64,000 nucleotides of DNA from Candidatus Paraburkholderia kirkii (GTDB lineage Bacteria; Pseudomonadota; Gammaproteobacteria; Burkholderiales; Burkholderiaceae), in NCBI GenBank assembly GCA_001189345.1, contig LFKV01000005.1:1-64000 (forward strand). Reading direction: 5' to 3'. The position numbers and the translations under genes are program-made. Within the stretch, counting starts at the first letter, position 1. Every line of letters starts with the position of its first letter. Positions 37,489-47,558 of the stretch are shown piece by piece. The notes beneath the pieces were generated by a model. It worked only from the letters and a program-made list of their open reading frames with translations. It did not search any database and was not told where the DNA came from.

Positions 37489-39699
37489 TCAGCCCTCCGC
37501 TTTCTTCTCTTCGCCTTCGGGCGGCACTTCGTCCGTCAGCGCTTCCTCGAGGCGCTTGAAAATGCGCCTCGTCGCGCCGCGCGGCTGAAGCGCGAACAGC
37601 AGCAGCGAACGGCCCGTCACCTGGTACACGTCGCCCGCGCCGAACTCCGGCAACTCCTCGCGGATCGGCGCGTTCGTGTCGATGAGGCAGATCCATTCGT
37701 CCGGGCCGGGAATATCCGGCAGCGTGAAATCCACCACGTCGTGATACGCGTTCACCACGAGCAGCAGCGTCGCGTCGGACGCGGGCTTGCGGATGCCCGT
37801 CGCCTGCGCGCGCCCGTCGATGACGAGCCCGAAGCAGCGCATGTTCGGATCGTCCCATTGCTCCTGCGTGAGTTCGTCGCCGCTCGCGCTTAGCCATTTG
37901 ACGTCGGCGACCTGCAGGTCCTTGATGAATTCGCCCGTCAGGAAACGCTGGCGCCGCAGCACCGGCAGGGTGTGACGCAGAGTCGTCAGCTTGCGCACGA
38001 ATTCGGTGAGCGCGCGACCGTCGTCCTCGATGTCCCAGTTCACCCAGCTGATGTCGTTGTCCTGGCAGTACGCGTTGTTGTTCCCTTGTTGCGTGCGGCC
38101 GAACTCGTCGCCCGCGAGAATCATCGGCGTGCCTTGCGAGAACAGCAGCGTCGCGAGCATGTTGCGCTTCTGGCGCTCGCGCAGCGCGCGGATCTCCGGA
38201 TCGTCGGTCGAGCCTTCGACGCCGCAGTTCCACGACTTGTTGTCCGAATGGCCGTCCTGGTTGTCCTCGCCGTTGGCCTCGTTGTGCTTCTCGTTGTAGG
38301 AAACGAGATCGTTCAGCGTGAAGCCATCATGCGCGGTGATGAAATTGACGCTCGCCCACGGACGGCGTCCGCGCTTGTTGAACTTGTCGCCGGACGCGGT
38401 CATGCGCGTCGCGAGTTCGGGCGCTTCCCCCTCGTCGCCCTTCCAGAACCCGCGCACCGTGTCGCGATAGCGGTCGTTCCACTCCGCCCAGCCGGGCGGG
38501 AAGCCGCCGACCTGATAGCCGCCCGGCCCGCAGTCCCACGGTTCCGCGATGAGCTTGACGCTCGAGAGAATCGGGTCTTGCCGGCAACTGTCGAGAAAGC
38601 CGCCGCCCTCGTCGAAGCCGTAGGGTTCGCGGCCGAGAATCGTCGCGAGATCGAAGCGGAAACCGTCGACGTTCATCTCCGTCACCCAGTAGCGCAGGCT
38701 GTCCGTGACCATCTGCAGGACGAGCGGATGCGAGAGATTGAGCGTGTTGCCCGTGCCCGTATCGTTGATGTAGTAGCGTGGCTCCTCCGGCATCAGCCGG
38801 TAATACGACGCGTTGTCGATGCCGCGAAACGACAGCGTCGGTCCGCGCTCGTTGCCTTCGGCGGTGTGGTTGTAGACCACGTCGAGAATCACTTCGAGGC
38901 CGGCCTCGTGCAGCCGGTCGACCATCTCCTTGAATTCGGCGATCACGCCCGGACCGCGCGCGAAAAAGCGCGGATCGGCGGCGAAGAAGCCGATCGTGTT
39001 GTAACCCCAGTAGTTCGTGAGGCCGCGATCGAGCAGATGGCTGTCGTTGACGAACGTTTGAATCGGCAGCAGTTCGACCGAGGTCACGCCGAGGCTCTTG
39101 ATGTACTCGACGATTTCCTTCTGTCCGAGCCCCTCGAACGTGCCGCGCATGGACTCAGGAATCGCCGGATGGGGCTTCGTGTAGCCGCGCACGTGAGTCT
39201 CGTAGAAGATCGTGTGCTCCCAGGGCACGCGCACGCGCGTCGGGTGCGTCCAGGAGAACGTCTGATCCACGACCTGGCATTTCTGCATGAAGGGCGCGCT
39301 GTCGCGCTCGTCGAAAGTGAGATCTTCGCTCTCCGCGCCGAGGGTGTAGCCGAACACCGCCGGGTCCCATTTCAAGGTGCCGACGTGCGCTTTCGCGTAC
39401 GGATCGAGCAGCAGCTTGTTCGGGTTGAAGCGATGCCCGGCCTCCGGCTCGTACGGTCCGTGCACGCGATAGCCGTAGACGGCGCCGGGCTCGAGCCCGT
39501 GCACGTACACGTGCCAGACTTCGTCGGTGTATTCGGGCAGTTCGATGCGCTGCGTTTCCTGCTCGCCCTTCTCGTCGAAGAGACATAGCTCGACCCGGGT
39601 CGCGTTCGCGGAAAACAGCGCGAAGTTGACGCCCTTCCCGTCCCAAGTGGCGCCGAGCGGAAAAGGGGAGCCTTCGGCAATGCGGAGTTCGTTCGGCAT
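37489..39699 (-). CDS. glgX: Glycogen debranching enzyme GlgX
   Basis: GlgX hydrolyses alpha-1,6 branches of phosphorylase-limit glycogen. The 736-residue protein starts at MPNELRIAEGSPFPLGATWD (39699), with an N-terminal CBM48 domain and a GH13 barrel. Catalytic motifs are VDGFRFDLATILG (nucleophile Asp), LIAEPWDCGPGGY (acid Glu) and FITAHDGFTLNDL (transition-state Asp). The frame is complete over 2.2 kb. It is divergent from the broken DUF2252 gene, and other glycogen genes are not in the window. Confidence 0.93.
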   Translation of the reverse strand: MPNELRIAEGSPFPLGATWDGKGVNFALFSANATRVELCLFDEKGEQETQRIELPEYTDEVWHVYVHGLEPGAVYGYRVHGPYEPEAGHRFNPNKLLLDPYAKAHVGTLKWDPAVFGYTLGAESEDLTFDERDSAPFMQKCQVVDQTFSWTHPTRVRVPWEHTIFYETHVRGYTKPHPAIPESMRGTFEGLGQKEIVEYIKSLGVTSVELLPIQTFVNDSHLLDRGLTNYWGYNTIGFFAADPRFFARGPGVIAEFKEMVDRLHEAGLEVILDVVYNHTAEGNERGPTLSFRGIDNASYYRLMPEEPRYYINDTGTGNTLNLSHPLVLQMVTDSLRYWVTEMNVDGFRFDLATILGREPYGFDEGGGFLDSCRQDPILSSVKLIAEPWDCGPGGYQVGGFPPGWAEWNDRYRDTVRGFWKGDEGEAPELATRMTASGDKFNKRGRRPWASVNFITAHDGFTLNDLVSYNEKHNEANGEDNQDGHSDNKSWNCGVEGSTDDPEIRALRERQKRNMLATLLFSQGTPMILAGDEFGRTQQGNNNAYCQDNDISWVNWDIEDDGRALTEFVRKLTTLRHTLPVLRRQRFLTGEFIKDLQVADVKWLSASGDELTQEQWDDPNMRCFGLVIDGRAQATGIRKPASDATLLLVVNAYHDVVDFTLPDIPGPDEWICLIDTNAPIREELPEFGAGDVYQVTGRSLLLFALQPRGATRRIFKRLEEALTDEVPPEGEEKKAEG

Positions 39700-39983
39700 G
39701 AGATGCTGTGTTCGAGCGATTGACGCCCGGGCGTCGGAATCGTTGCTGGCATTGCACGTTGCGAAACGGAGCGAAAGAAGCATGTCGCGTGCCCGTCGTG
39801 CAAGCCGGCGCGCAGCTTGCTTCGAGCCGCATGCGAAGTCCCTGAAACCCTCCCCGCGAGCGCGCCGCGTGTAAAACGTTCCGGTCGGCTCGCGCCGATA
39901 CACGCCGAGGTGCGCGGGAGCGCCGGATACGCCAGCATTCGGCTGACGCCCGACACGCTTTCATCGCCGAAGGAGAATACGCC

Positions 39984-41379
39984 TTGTCCACGCGCCCCGA
40001 TTCCACCACGACGAATTTCCCCGTCAACGGCACTGCCGAAGCGAGCCGCGCCGCCGGCCGCGCCCTGCGCGACGCCGTGCCCATCGAGGCGCATGGCGTC
40101 TGGACGCCCGAGTCCGATCGGCCAGACCCCGTCGAGCGCGTGCTGGCTGGCGGGCAACGCGGGCCGGCAGGAGCGGCTCATTGCGCTGCGCATGCAGCGC
40201 ATGGCGGAGTCGCCGTTCGCCTTCCTGCGCGGCTCCGCGACGGTCATGGCATGGGACCTGGCGAAGTCGCCGTCGATCGGCCACAACGTGATCATCGACG
40301 GCGACGCGCACATCAACAACTTCGGCCTCTTTCGCATGCCGCGCCAGGACGTCGTGTTCGACCTGAACGACTTCGACGAGACGCTCGTCGGTCCGTGGGA
40401 GTGGGATTTGAAGCGTCTGAGCGCGAGCATCAACGTCGCGGCGCGCGAGAACGACGTCGACGCCGCCGGGCGCGAACGCGCCGTGCGCTCGGCATGCGCG
40501 GCGTATCGCACAAGCATGGCCGAGCTCTGGCGCATGAGTCCTTACGACCTCTGGCAGATGCGCTCGTACGCGAGCGCGCTGCACATGGACGCGCCGACGA
40601 AACTCGACGCCGCGAAGAGCAAGCGACCATCGAGCGGACGGTCGAGCGCGCGATGAAGCGCTCGCACGCGACGATGCTCGCCAAGGTCGCCGAGTCGGCC
40701 GGCAAGAGCTTACCGCTTCAAGGTCGATCCGCCGATCCTCACCAAGCTCGACGCCGCCGAGAAAAATCATGTGATCGACGGGCTGAAGGCATATCTGCAG
40801 ACCATCGCGGGCGAATGGCGCATGATGATGCTCGAACGCTACGACGTCGCGGACGTGGCGCATCGCGTCGTCGGCGTTGGCAGCGTCGGCACGCGCGCGT
40901 ATCTCGTGCTGCTGCTCGGCCGCGCACTCGGCGACCCGCTTTTCATTCAGGTGAAGGAAGGCATCGTGCCCGCCGCCGCGCCCTTCGTGCCGCCGCTCGA
41001 CGAGCCGTTTCGCCATCAGGGGCGGCGCGTCGTGCACGGGCAACGGCTCATGCAGAGCTCGTCCGACGCGCTGCTCGGCTGGACGACCATCTCCGGGCGC
41101 GATTTCTACGTACGGCAGATGAAGCAGATCCGCGGCTCGATTCCGGTCGACTGGCTGCACGGCGCGACCTTCGATTATTACGCGTGGTGCCTGGGCCTTC
41201 TGCTCGCCCGGGCCCATGCGCGCACCGGCGACGCCGCGCTCATCGCGGGCTATTGCGGCAGTTCGGACAAGTTCGACGCGGCTTACGCGCTCTGGGCCGA
41301 GCGCTACGGCTCGCAGACGGTCGTGGACCACGCCGCGTTCCGCGCGGCGATCCGCGCGGGCCGCGTGCCGACCGCGTGA
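39984..41379 (+). pseudogene. DUF2252 family protein, three frameshifts
   Basis: The DUF2252 family has a kinase-like fold and unknown function. Pieces in two frames are collinear: SRAAGRALRDAVPIEAHGVW, then after a 4-base insertion near 40150 MAESPFAFLRGSATVMAWDL and GDAHINNFGLFRMPRQDVVF, then shifts near 40620 and 40715, and finally YLQTIAGEWRMMMLERYDVA through to the end at 41379. HxN and DLNDFDE motifs are typical. TTG at 39984 is the likely start. The gene lies opposite glgX with a 284-base gap holding both promoters. Confidence 0.8.
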
Positions 41380-41562
41380 AGCCGCACGCTTTATGACGCG
41401 CAGGCGGCGCGCAGTCGAATTGACTATCATTGACGGAGCCGCAACGGAACGCGCTCCGGTGTTAAATTCGGGTGCGTTTCGCCGGCGCTCCAATGGCATA
41501 GCCCTTGCTGACGCCCCAACCCGCAAAAAACCGTTTCGAACTTCTACTGGAGGAAGCCGCGC

Positions 41563-42009
41563 ATGAGCATGATTGTTGAAGAATTCAAGAATTTCGCCCT
41601 GAAGGGCAACGTCATGGACCTCGCGGTCGGCGTCATCATCGGCGGCGCATTCTCGACGATCGTGAACTCCGTCGTGAAGGATCTGATCATGCCGGTGGTC
41701 GGTCTCGCCACCGGCGGCCTCGACTTTTCCAACCTTTTCATACGGCTCGGACAGATACCGCCAACCTACAAGGGCAATCCCGATTCATACAAGGACCTGC
41801 AGACCGCGGGCGTCGCCGTGTTCGGCTACGGTTCGTTCATCACCACGCTGATCAACTTCCTTATCCTTGCGTTCATCATCTTTCTGATGGTCAAGTTCAT
41901 CAACAATCTGCGCAAGCCGGCCGAAGCCGCGCCGCCGCCCGCCACCCCGGAAGACGTGCTGCTCCTGCGCGAGATTCGTGACGAACTCAAGAAGTCGCCG
42001 CGCGTCTAG
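41563..42009 (+). CDS. mscL: Large-conductance mechanosensitive channel MscL
   Basis: MscL opens under membrane tension to release solutes on hypo-osmotic shock. The 148-residue protein has the conserved N-terminus ([20 protein letters not shown]), TM1 with the pore-lining [20 protein letters not shown], a periplasmic loop, TM2 ([20 protein letters not shown]) and the C-terminal helix [20 protein letters not shown] precedes the ATG. The gene is intact and stands alone. Confidence 0.95.
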   Translation: MSMIVEEFKNFALKGNVMDLAVGVIIGGAFSTIVNSVVKDLIMPVVGLATGGLDFSNLFIRLGQIPPTYKGNPDSYKDLQTAGVAVFGYGSFITTLINFLILAFIIFLMVKFINNLRKPAEAAPPPATPEDVLLLREIRDELKKSPRV

Positions 42010-42372
42010 ACCGGCCGATCCGCTGGAAGCCCGAGGAACCCGCGCGGCTCGCGCGGGTCTGCGCAGGATGCGCCCGCCCCTTTGGTGCGGCCCCCGCTTT
42101 TTTCTTTACGAAAGCTATTCGCGGGGGTAGCAGCAGGACTATTATTGAGATAGATGCTCAGAGGGATGCCAAGCGGGCCGCCAAACGGTCAACGGCACGA
42201 ATTGTGCGCCAAAGGCGTGCATCGGCACCAGCCGGTCGCGAATTTCAATGGCCCGAATCACCGTGACCTATTCACATCGATGCGCTATAAAAGATCGACG
42301 TGCGGCGCGCAAGACGGGAGTGGCCGCATGAGGACGCTGCGTTTCTTGCAATTCTTTTTCAGGCGAATTTTT
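42010..42372. other. Gene-free region after mscL
   Basis: A GC-rich hairpin with 9-bp arms (ACCCGCGCG / CGCGCGGGT, 42038-42058) lies 29 bases after mscL and may act as a transcription end without a U-tail. The rest of these 363 bases shows no convincing gene. Confidence 0.4.
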
Positions 42373-42819
42373 ATGTCATTCCCGAAAAAGCGTAAACGCG
42401 TGAAGGCCGAAGGCGATGAGTCTTTTCTCGCCGTGCTGCGGCACTTCAGGCCGTTCGGTCAGCTCGACACCAAGATTGCACGGGCTCGCGCCCAGGACGA
42501 GCCGGTGCTCTACGCACACGTTCTGCCGGGGCTCGATGTCCTGCTGTGCAGCGTGCGGGGCGCACAGCCGCCGTATCCGGCCATCGACGAGCTGCACAGG
42601 CGCTGTGTCGAATCGATCACCAACGCGCTCGAGCAGCCGCTCGACGGACTGGAGAACGGCGGTTACTGGTACGAGGCCAATGGTTTCGGCTTCCTTGTCT
42701 TCGCAAGCCGCGCCCGCGCGCAGATTCTGAGCGAATTCGGCGCAACGGTCTCGGCACGCAGGCGCCGAGGCACGCGTCGCCAGGACGCGGGCGACGCCGC
42801 CTCCCGTCCGCTGCGCTGA
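42373..42819 (+). CDS. Hypothetical protein, about 148 aa
   Basis: From ATG 42373 the protein starts MSFPKKRKRVKAEGDESFLA, a basic N-terminus, and continues with a compact mixed alpha/beta region (PVLYAHVLPGLDVLLCSVRG, ALEQPLDGLENGGYWYEANG) and a basic tail (RRRRGTRRQDAGD). ATG codons at 42328 and further upstream would extend it. Codon bias is coding-like. No family is recognised. It stands alone between mscL and dodecin. Confidence 0.55.
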   Translation: MSFPKKRKRVKAEGDESFLAVLRHFRPFGQLDTKIARARAQDEPVLYAHVLPGLDVLLCSVRGAQPPYPAIDELHRRCVESITNALEQPLDGLENGGYWYEANGFGFLVFASRARAQILSEFGATVSARRRRGTRRQDAGDAASRPLR

Positions 42820-43118
42820 GCGCTCGCGGGTCCTGTTCCGGCTATTCCCCTGGTCGTAGCCGACCTCGTTCGCGAGGCTCGGTGCGCCTGTGCACGCGGC
42901 CTGCGCGACACCGCGCAAACCCTGACTATTCCCGCACTCTTTCCTGTCCTTTAATGGAAGCCACGCGTTCCCGCGCCGGCGAGCGCGCCGCTCTCCCCGC
43001 ACCGCCGACGCCTTGCTCCCGCGCTTTCATGGCGCGCGCTTTGCTGCATTGAAATCGCAAGCTTTCCGCGACGACGCTGTCGCGCTGGCCGGTCCATCAC
43101 TACAAGGAGAAGAACACC

Positions 43119-43328
43119 ATGTCGGAACACGTCTACAAGCAGATCGAACTCACCGGCTCCTCGCCGCAGTCGAGCGACGAAGCCGTGCGCGTCGTGCTCG
43201 CGAAGGCCTCCAAGACGCTGCGCAACATGCACTGGTTCGAAGTGGTGGAAACACGCGGGCACATCGAGGACGGCAAGGTCCTGCACTGGCAGGTGACGAT
43301 TAAGGTGGGGCTGCGCATCGACGATTGA
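43119..43328 (+). CDS. Dodecin family flavin-binding protein
   Basis: Dodecins are small dodecameric proteins that store or sequester flavins. The 69-residue sequence has the canonical start [20 protein letters not shown], the flavin-stacking Trp in [13 protein letters not shown], and the strand [20 protein letters not shown] 43119 follows AAGGAGAAGAAC. It is full length, followed by a terminator, and monocistronic. Confidence 0.93.
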   Translation: MSEHVYKQIELTGSSPQSSDEAVRVVLAKASKTLRNMHWFEVVETRGHIEDGKVLHWQVTIKVGLRIDD

Positions 43329-43348
43329 CGCATTTTTCCGGGCCATGA

Positions 43349-43390
43349 AAAAACCGCGCTCCGTTTTGCAACGAAGCGCGGTTTGTCTTT
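43349..43390. terminator. Bidirectional intrinsic terminator after dodecin
   Basis: AAACCGCGCT (43351-43360) pairs with AGCGCGGTTT (43374-43383), with A- and T-rich flanks on each side, between convergent dodecin (+) and the BMP-family gene (-). Confidence 0.8.
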
Positions 43391-43411
43391 CCACGGCTTG
43401 ACAGAGCGTGC

Positions 43412-44502
43412 TTACTTCGGCAGCGAGCCGTCCACGCCTTCCACGTACCAGTTGATGGGCTGCAGTTCCGGATCGGACAGCGTCTTGCCGGCCGGCACCT
43501 TCTCCGCGCCCGACTGATCCTTGATCGGGCCGCTGAACACATCCCACTTGCCGGTGTGAAGTTCGTCACGCTTCGCGGCGACCGCCTGCATTGCCTTCGC
43601 GGGAATCACGCCGCTGTTCAGGTCTTCGAGGTCCACGGCCTTCTGCGGAATGCCGAGCCACACCGGATCATTCTTCCACTTGCCGTCGAGCACCTGCTGG
43701 ATGACGTTGTTGTAATACACGCCCCAGTGCGCGACCACCGAGCCCAGGTGCGCGTTCGGGCCGAACTTCTTCATGTTCGAATCCCAGCCGAAGGTCCAGA
43801 CGTGCTTCTCGTTCGCCGTGTTGAGCGTCGCGTTGGAGTCGGTGTTCTGCAGTAGCACGTCGGCGCCCTGCCCGATTAGCGTTTCGGCCGCCTGCTTCTC
43901 CTTGCCCGGATCGAACCAGCTGTTGATCCAGATGACCTTCGTGTGGATCTTCGGATTCACCGAGCGCGCGCCCATCGTATAGGCGTTGATGTTGTTGCGC
44001 ACGACTTCGGGAATCGGCACCGAGGCGACGAAGCCGAGCGTGTTCGTCTTCGTCATGCGTAGCCCGCGGCGACGCCCGCGAGATACGCGCCCTGATACAT
44101 GCGCACGTCATAGGTGCCGAAGTTCTTCGCCTTCTTGAAGCCGGTAACCGTGAGGAAGACGGTGTCGGGGAAATCCTTCGCGACCTTCAGCGCAAAATCC
44201 TGATAGCCGAAGCTCGTCGCGAAGATGATCTTGTTGCTCTTGTTCGCCAGATCGCGGAACACGCGCTCCGAGTCCGCCGATTCCGGCACGTTCTCCACGC
44301 GCGTGATCTTGATCTTGCTGCCGTACTTCGCCTCGGCTTCCTTGCTGCCTGCATCGTGCGCAAAGGTCCAGCCCGCATCGCCCGGATTGCCGAGATAGAC
44401 GAACGCGACGCCGGGCGCATCGGCCGCCTGCGCGCTCAGCGCGGCGACGGTGGCGGACAGCGCGACAGTCGCCGTGATCGCCTTCAGCCATGGTTTGTTC
44501 AT
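43412..44502 (-). pseudogene. BMP-family ABC transporter substrate-binding protein, one frameshift
   Basis: BMP/PnrA-type binding proteins capture purine nucleosides or related ligands in the periplasm. ATG 44502 gives a signal peptide (AALSAQAADAPGVAFVY), then YLGNPGDAGWTFAHDAGSKE. The frame breaks near 44055 at GVAAGYA followed by TGA; the other part resumes as RMTKTNTLGFVASVPIPEVV and runs to DGSLPK at 43412. The remaining motifs (INSWFDPGKEKQAAETLIGQ, ADVLLQNTDS) are sound. No permease or ATPase genes adjoin. One small indel separates it from function. Confidence 0.85.
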
Positions 44503-44664
44503 TGTGATTCTCCTGGTCGATGTTGTGTGTGAAACGGTAACTTTTCGGTCGGCCCGCGCCAGTTTCGTCGGTCAAAAATATGAGCGAAACGTGTGTGCGG
44601 CACGGGAACAACACTGATCAGCTCGCCGCGAAAAACGGCTTGCCGAGCGACGCGGGCGCGTTCA

Positions 44665-44689
44665 GTCCGGTTATGCGGGGGCAAGTCCA
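44665..44689 (+). mobile_element. Solo right end of an IS2-group element
   Basis: GTCCGGTTATGCGGGGGCAA and the following GTCCA are identical to the right terminus at 1192-1216. No transposase sequence precedes it, so only the end of the element remains, about 160 bases upstream of the BMP-family gene. Confidence 0.85.
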
Positions 44690-44797
44690 CAAAGTGCGGA
44701 GCCGTGGCCATGCGGGGGGCGCGAACCACCAGCGCCTAGTGGCCATGCTTCAGTATGCCGCGTTTCCCATGCCGGACTTCACGGTCGATACCGCGGG

Positions 44798-45155
44798 TTA
44801 GCGCCGAAAGGGCCATCCCCCCTTCTCATGACCGCATGCATTAGCCGCCGTCCAAATATGTGCCGCCCATGCTTCCATCAACAGGCGGCGCTGCTCCAGC
44901 AAGTCGGTTCGGTAATACGCCGCTTCGACCTTGTTCACCATGGTGTGCGCAAGCGCGCGTTCGGCAAGATCGCGGGCGTAGCCGTTCTCGCTGGACCAGT
45001 CGCGGAAACTGCTGCGGAACCCGTGCGCCGTTGCGATGCGTCCGAACGGTCCAGGCTGCTTTCAGGTCGAACTCTCCCCACGTCGTGCCGCGCACTTCGC
45101 GCGCCGCTTTCTCGAATGTAAGTGCGGTGGCGGTGATTAAAAAAAATGAAGGCAA
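44798..45155 (-). pseudogene. P4-type tyrosine integrase, C-terminal remnant
   Basis: Reading the minus strand, ATAHGFRSSFRDWSSENGYA (with the HGFR catalytic His-Arg pair), DLAERALAHTMVNKVEAAYY and RTDLLEQRRLLMEAWAAHIW are typical of the catalytic end of integrases used by genomic islands. The upstream piece (EKAAREVRGTTWGEFDLKAA) is in another frame. The N-terminal two thirds are missing. Such integrases usually sit next to a tRNA gene; none is recognisable here. Confidence 0.75.
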
Positions 45156-45522
45156 GTCTCTGATTAGCTGAAGATCTTGCGGAACTTGTCATGCTGGACC
45201 ATATTATGGCGGTCTCCGTCTCCGCCAGCGCAGCAAGAAAAGCCCCGCAAGGTAACTTGCGGGGCTTTTTGTTTGTGCCCGCGACTTCGGCTCTATTCGT
45301 TCGTCATCCTGCACGTCATCCGCAATTTGTGACGAATCGCCTTGCGCTTTCAGACGTTTCTATCTTTTTTGATTCGCCATCGACAACTAACCTCGCGCAT
45401 CGCTTGTCTTTCGGCAAGTGAACACAACGCAACACAAGCATTCGTGCCTCCTATCGCGAACACTCGGCTGGATGCGTTGCCGCAAACAGGCAAATGCCAA
45501 TCTCAAGGTTATCAACTCAGTC
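45156..45522. other. Gene-free stretch between the integrase remnant and the OMP gene
   Basis: No gene is recognised in these 367 bases. They hold the terminator at 45240-45270 and the presumed promoter of the outer membrane protein gene. Confidence 0.4.
45240..45270. terminator. Intrinsic terminator
   Basis: AAGCCCCGCAAG and CTTGCGGGGCTT form a perfect 12-bp stem with a 4-base loop and a T-run. It would end transcription of a gene lost at the island scar. Confidence 0.88.
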
Positions 45523-46077
45523 ATGGCAGGTTTCAAGAAAGTAGTCGGGCCGCTGTTCGTTTCGCTGCTCTGCGCCGCGCAGGTTCACTCCGAGGCGCTG
45601 AATCCGACAGCGCTCAAGTTGCTGGGCGTCTACGGACCGCACAGCGCGTTCGCCGGCCCTTACGTCGGTGCGAAATTCGGTGTCAACTGGTCGGACATCA
45701 CGGGACCGAATGCCCGGTCGACCCACACGCCCGCCGAATTCCCGGGCCTCGTCGCCGGCTTGAACTACGACATTGTTCCGCTGGTGGTCGGTATCGAAGG
45801 GTTTGCCGACTTTCACTGCGGTTCGACCACTCGCGACGACGGCGGCTTCGACGTCAAATTCGGCGTGCCGGTCAACGGCAACATCATGCCGTACGCGCGC
45901 GTCGGCTTCACGGCCTCCTGGCCAGATACGCGTCTGCACTACGGCGGCGGCGTCGAATACAAGTTCGCCAAGAACTGGAGCGTCGCGGGCGAATACACCG
46001 GCGATGTCTCGAGCTACCAGGGTGGCCATCGCCATAACGACAGCGTGACTATCGGCGTGCATTACTACTTCTTCTGA
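45523..46077 (+). CDS. Putative outer-membrane beta-barrel protein
   Basis: From ATG 45523 the 184-residue protein has a signal peptide (GPLFVSLLCAAQVHSEA), then an eight-strand-like barrel: GPYVGAKFGVNWSDITG, FPGLVAGLNYDIVPLVVGIE, YARVGFTASWPDTRLHYGGG, KNWSVAGEYTGDV. It ends YYFF, a typical C-terminal aromatic for outer membrane insertion. It resembles opacity/OmpW-type small porins without clear assignment. A GTG start at 45418 would add 35 residues but bury the signal peptide, so the internal ATG is preferred. Confidence 0.65.
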   Translation: MAGFKKVVGPLFVSLLCAAQVHSEALNPTALKLLGVYGPHSAFAGPYVGAKFGVNWSDITGPNARSTHTPAEFPGLVAGLNYDIVPLVVGIEGFADFHCGSTTRDDGGFDVKFGVPVNGNIMPYARVGFTASWPDTRLHYGGGVEYKFAKNWSVAGEYTGDVSSYQGGHRHNDSVTIGVHYYFF

Positions 46078-46128
46078 TTCCGCTTCGCCGATGCGCGTGC
46101 GTTCCGGCGCTCGCGCATCGCGCCCGCG

Positions 46129-46883
46129 TCATTTCCCCGACGCGATCCGATCCTGGATATGCTTCGCGCGCCGGCGAGGACGGGTGCGAATCGAGCAGGC
46201 TCGAATGCCCGCCGTCGATCGACGCGAGCTTCTGGACGCCGTCACGAGTTCCGCCGGACTGTATCCCTTTTTCTTCTGCATGTCGAACGAGTAATCGTCG
46301 GCGGCGCGTTCCTGCGATTGCGAGAACTGCGCGTTGACGAACTTCTCGCTCAGATCGCCGAGCTGCGAGCCGGAAATGCTCGCGATCATGCCGAACCCGA
46401 CGAGACCACCGAGCGCGCCGCGGAAGTCGCATAGGCGACCTGCATCGCCTTCTTCGTGTGGCCGAGCGTGACGCCCCATCTCGTGGCCGACGACGCTGCG
46501 CACTTCCTCGTCCGTCATCAGGTCCATCAGGCCGCTGTAGATGCGCACGCAGCCGTTGGCCATCGCCCAGGCGTTGACGTCCTTCGTCATGTAAACCTTG
46601 TAGTTGACCGGCAAGCCGTTGATGTTGTCGCCGAGCTGGCTCGCGATCGTATTCAGGCGCTGCGTGTACGCGCTCGACGCCGGTGCGATCTGATTCTTGC
46701 TGTCCAGAGCTGCCCGCACGATTTGTCGGAGAGCGTGCGCACGTCGCGGTCGCTCAGCATGAGCGCCTGTGTCGCGAGCTGCCCGGATTGAGCGAGCGAA
46801 TCCGGATTGAAGCTGCCGATGCTGCCGCACGAAGCGAGCGCGGTCACGGTCGCAGCCGCGGCGCCCAAGCGAAAAATGCTCAT
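46129..46883 (-). pseudogene. M48-family metalloprotease lipoprotein, frameshifted
   Basis: M48 proteases of the envelope use zinc bound by HExxH. The start at 46883 gives a lipoprotein signal with lipobox LASC. After a shift near 46715 the frame continues SAYTQRLNTIASQLGDNING and AWAMANGCVRIYSGLMDLMT, then VVGHEMGRH in place of the HEMGH core. Further indels flank GALGGLVGFGMIASISGSQL. QERAADDYSFDMQKKKGYSP supplies the third zinc ligand region, and the tail AKHIQDRIASGK ends at 46129. At least four indels make it a pseudogene. Confidence 0.8.
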
Positions 46884-46986
46884 GTTGCCTTCTCTCTATG
46901 GTGTGGTTTTGAAGCCCGCATTGCACGGGTCGGCGAAATGCTCGATGGAGATCGTCGGGGCGACCACACGAAAATTACGATTTTAT

Positions 46987-47558
46987 TTAAAAAACCTGAC
47001 CCTCGACGATGGTCGGCGTGTCCTCGGTGTTCGCGTCGGTATAAAGATTGCCGTGCCGATCCGCCTGCACCGCGCACACCAGCGCGACCTGCGGCGTGAG
47101 ATCGATGAACATGCGCGCATACAGCTCGCTATACGCATAGATCGTATAGATCGCGCCGATCTCCAGCAGGCCGTCCTCGAGCAGCTGCGCGACGCGTAGG
47201 CTCTGCGGGCCCGCGAACGCGAAATCGACCTTGTGCGCGATGCCTTGCTCAAAGAGCGCGAGATGCTCCGGCCGGCTGATGCTCGAGATGAGCAGATGCA
47301 CGTCGTGCACGCGCCCGGGATCGAGCTTCGCAAAGGCGCACGAGAGGAAGTCGGCCTGCTTCTGGTTGTTGCCTTCGAGCGCGACGCGATCGCCCGCGAC
47401 GATCAGCGCGCTCAGCGCGTCGACGATGCGCGCGGGATCGAGCACCGGGCCGTCGAGCCACGGTTCGATCAGCTTTAGTCGCCGCGCCTTTTCCTGCGCG
47501 CGCGTTCCAGTTCCGGTTTGCGGCGAGCGCGTCGGCAGGTGTGGACGGGTTGGTTCAT
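46987..47558 (-). pseudogene. mdcA: Malonate decarboxylase alpha subunit, 5' fragment
   Basis: MdcA transfers the acyl-carrier protein between malonate and acetate in the malonate decarboxylase complex. The start MNQPVHT at 47558 leads, after a shift near 47510, to GDRVALEGNNQKQADFLSCA, VHDVHLLISSISRPEHLALF and PQVALVCAVQADRHGNLYTD. The protein stops after PTIVEGQVF near residue 190 of about 550, so most of it and mdcBCDE are lost. A 9-base tandem duplication at 47137-47153 inserts three residues (IYTIYAYS). The GntR gene upstream overlaps by four bases. Confidence 0.85.
47137..47153 (+). repeat. 9-bp tandem duplication in mdcA fragment
   Basis: ATAGATCGT is followed directly by ATAGATCG, adding three residues to the GAIYTIYAYSELY region; relatives have GAIHTYSELY-like sequence. 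Confidence 0.8.

Noticed and set aside
37972-39588. Long open frame antisense to glgX
   Set aside because: A shadow frame; GlgX on the minus strand has all catalytic motifs.
45190-45240. Possible tRNA 3' end at the integrase scar (GGCGGTCTCCGTCTCCGCCA)
   Set aside because: Only a short GC-rich dyad. No complete cloverleaf, T-loop or anticodon arm could be found on either strand.
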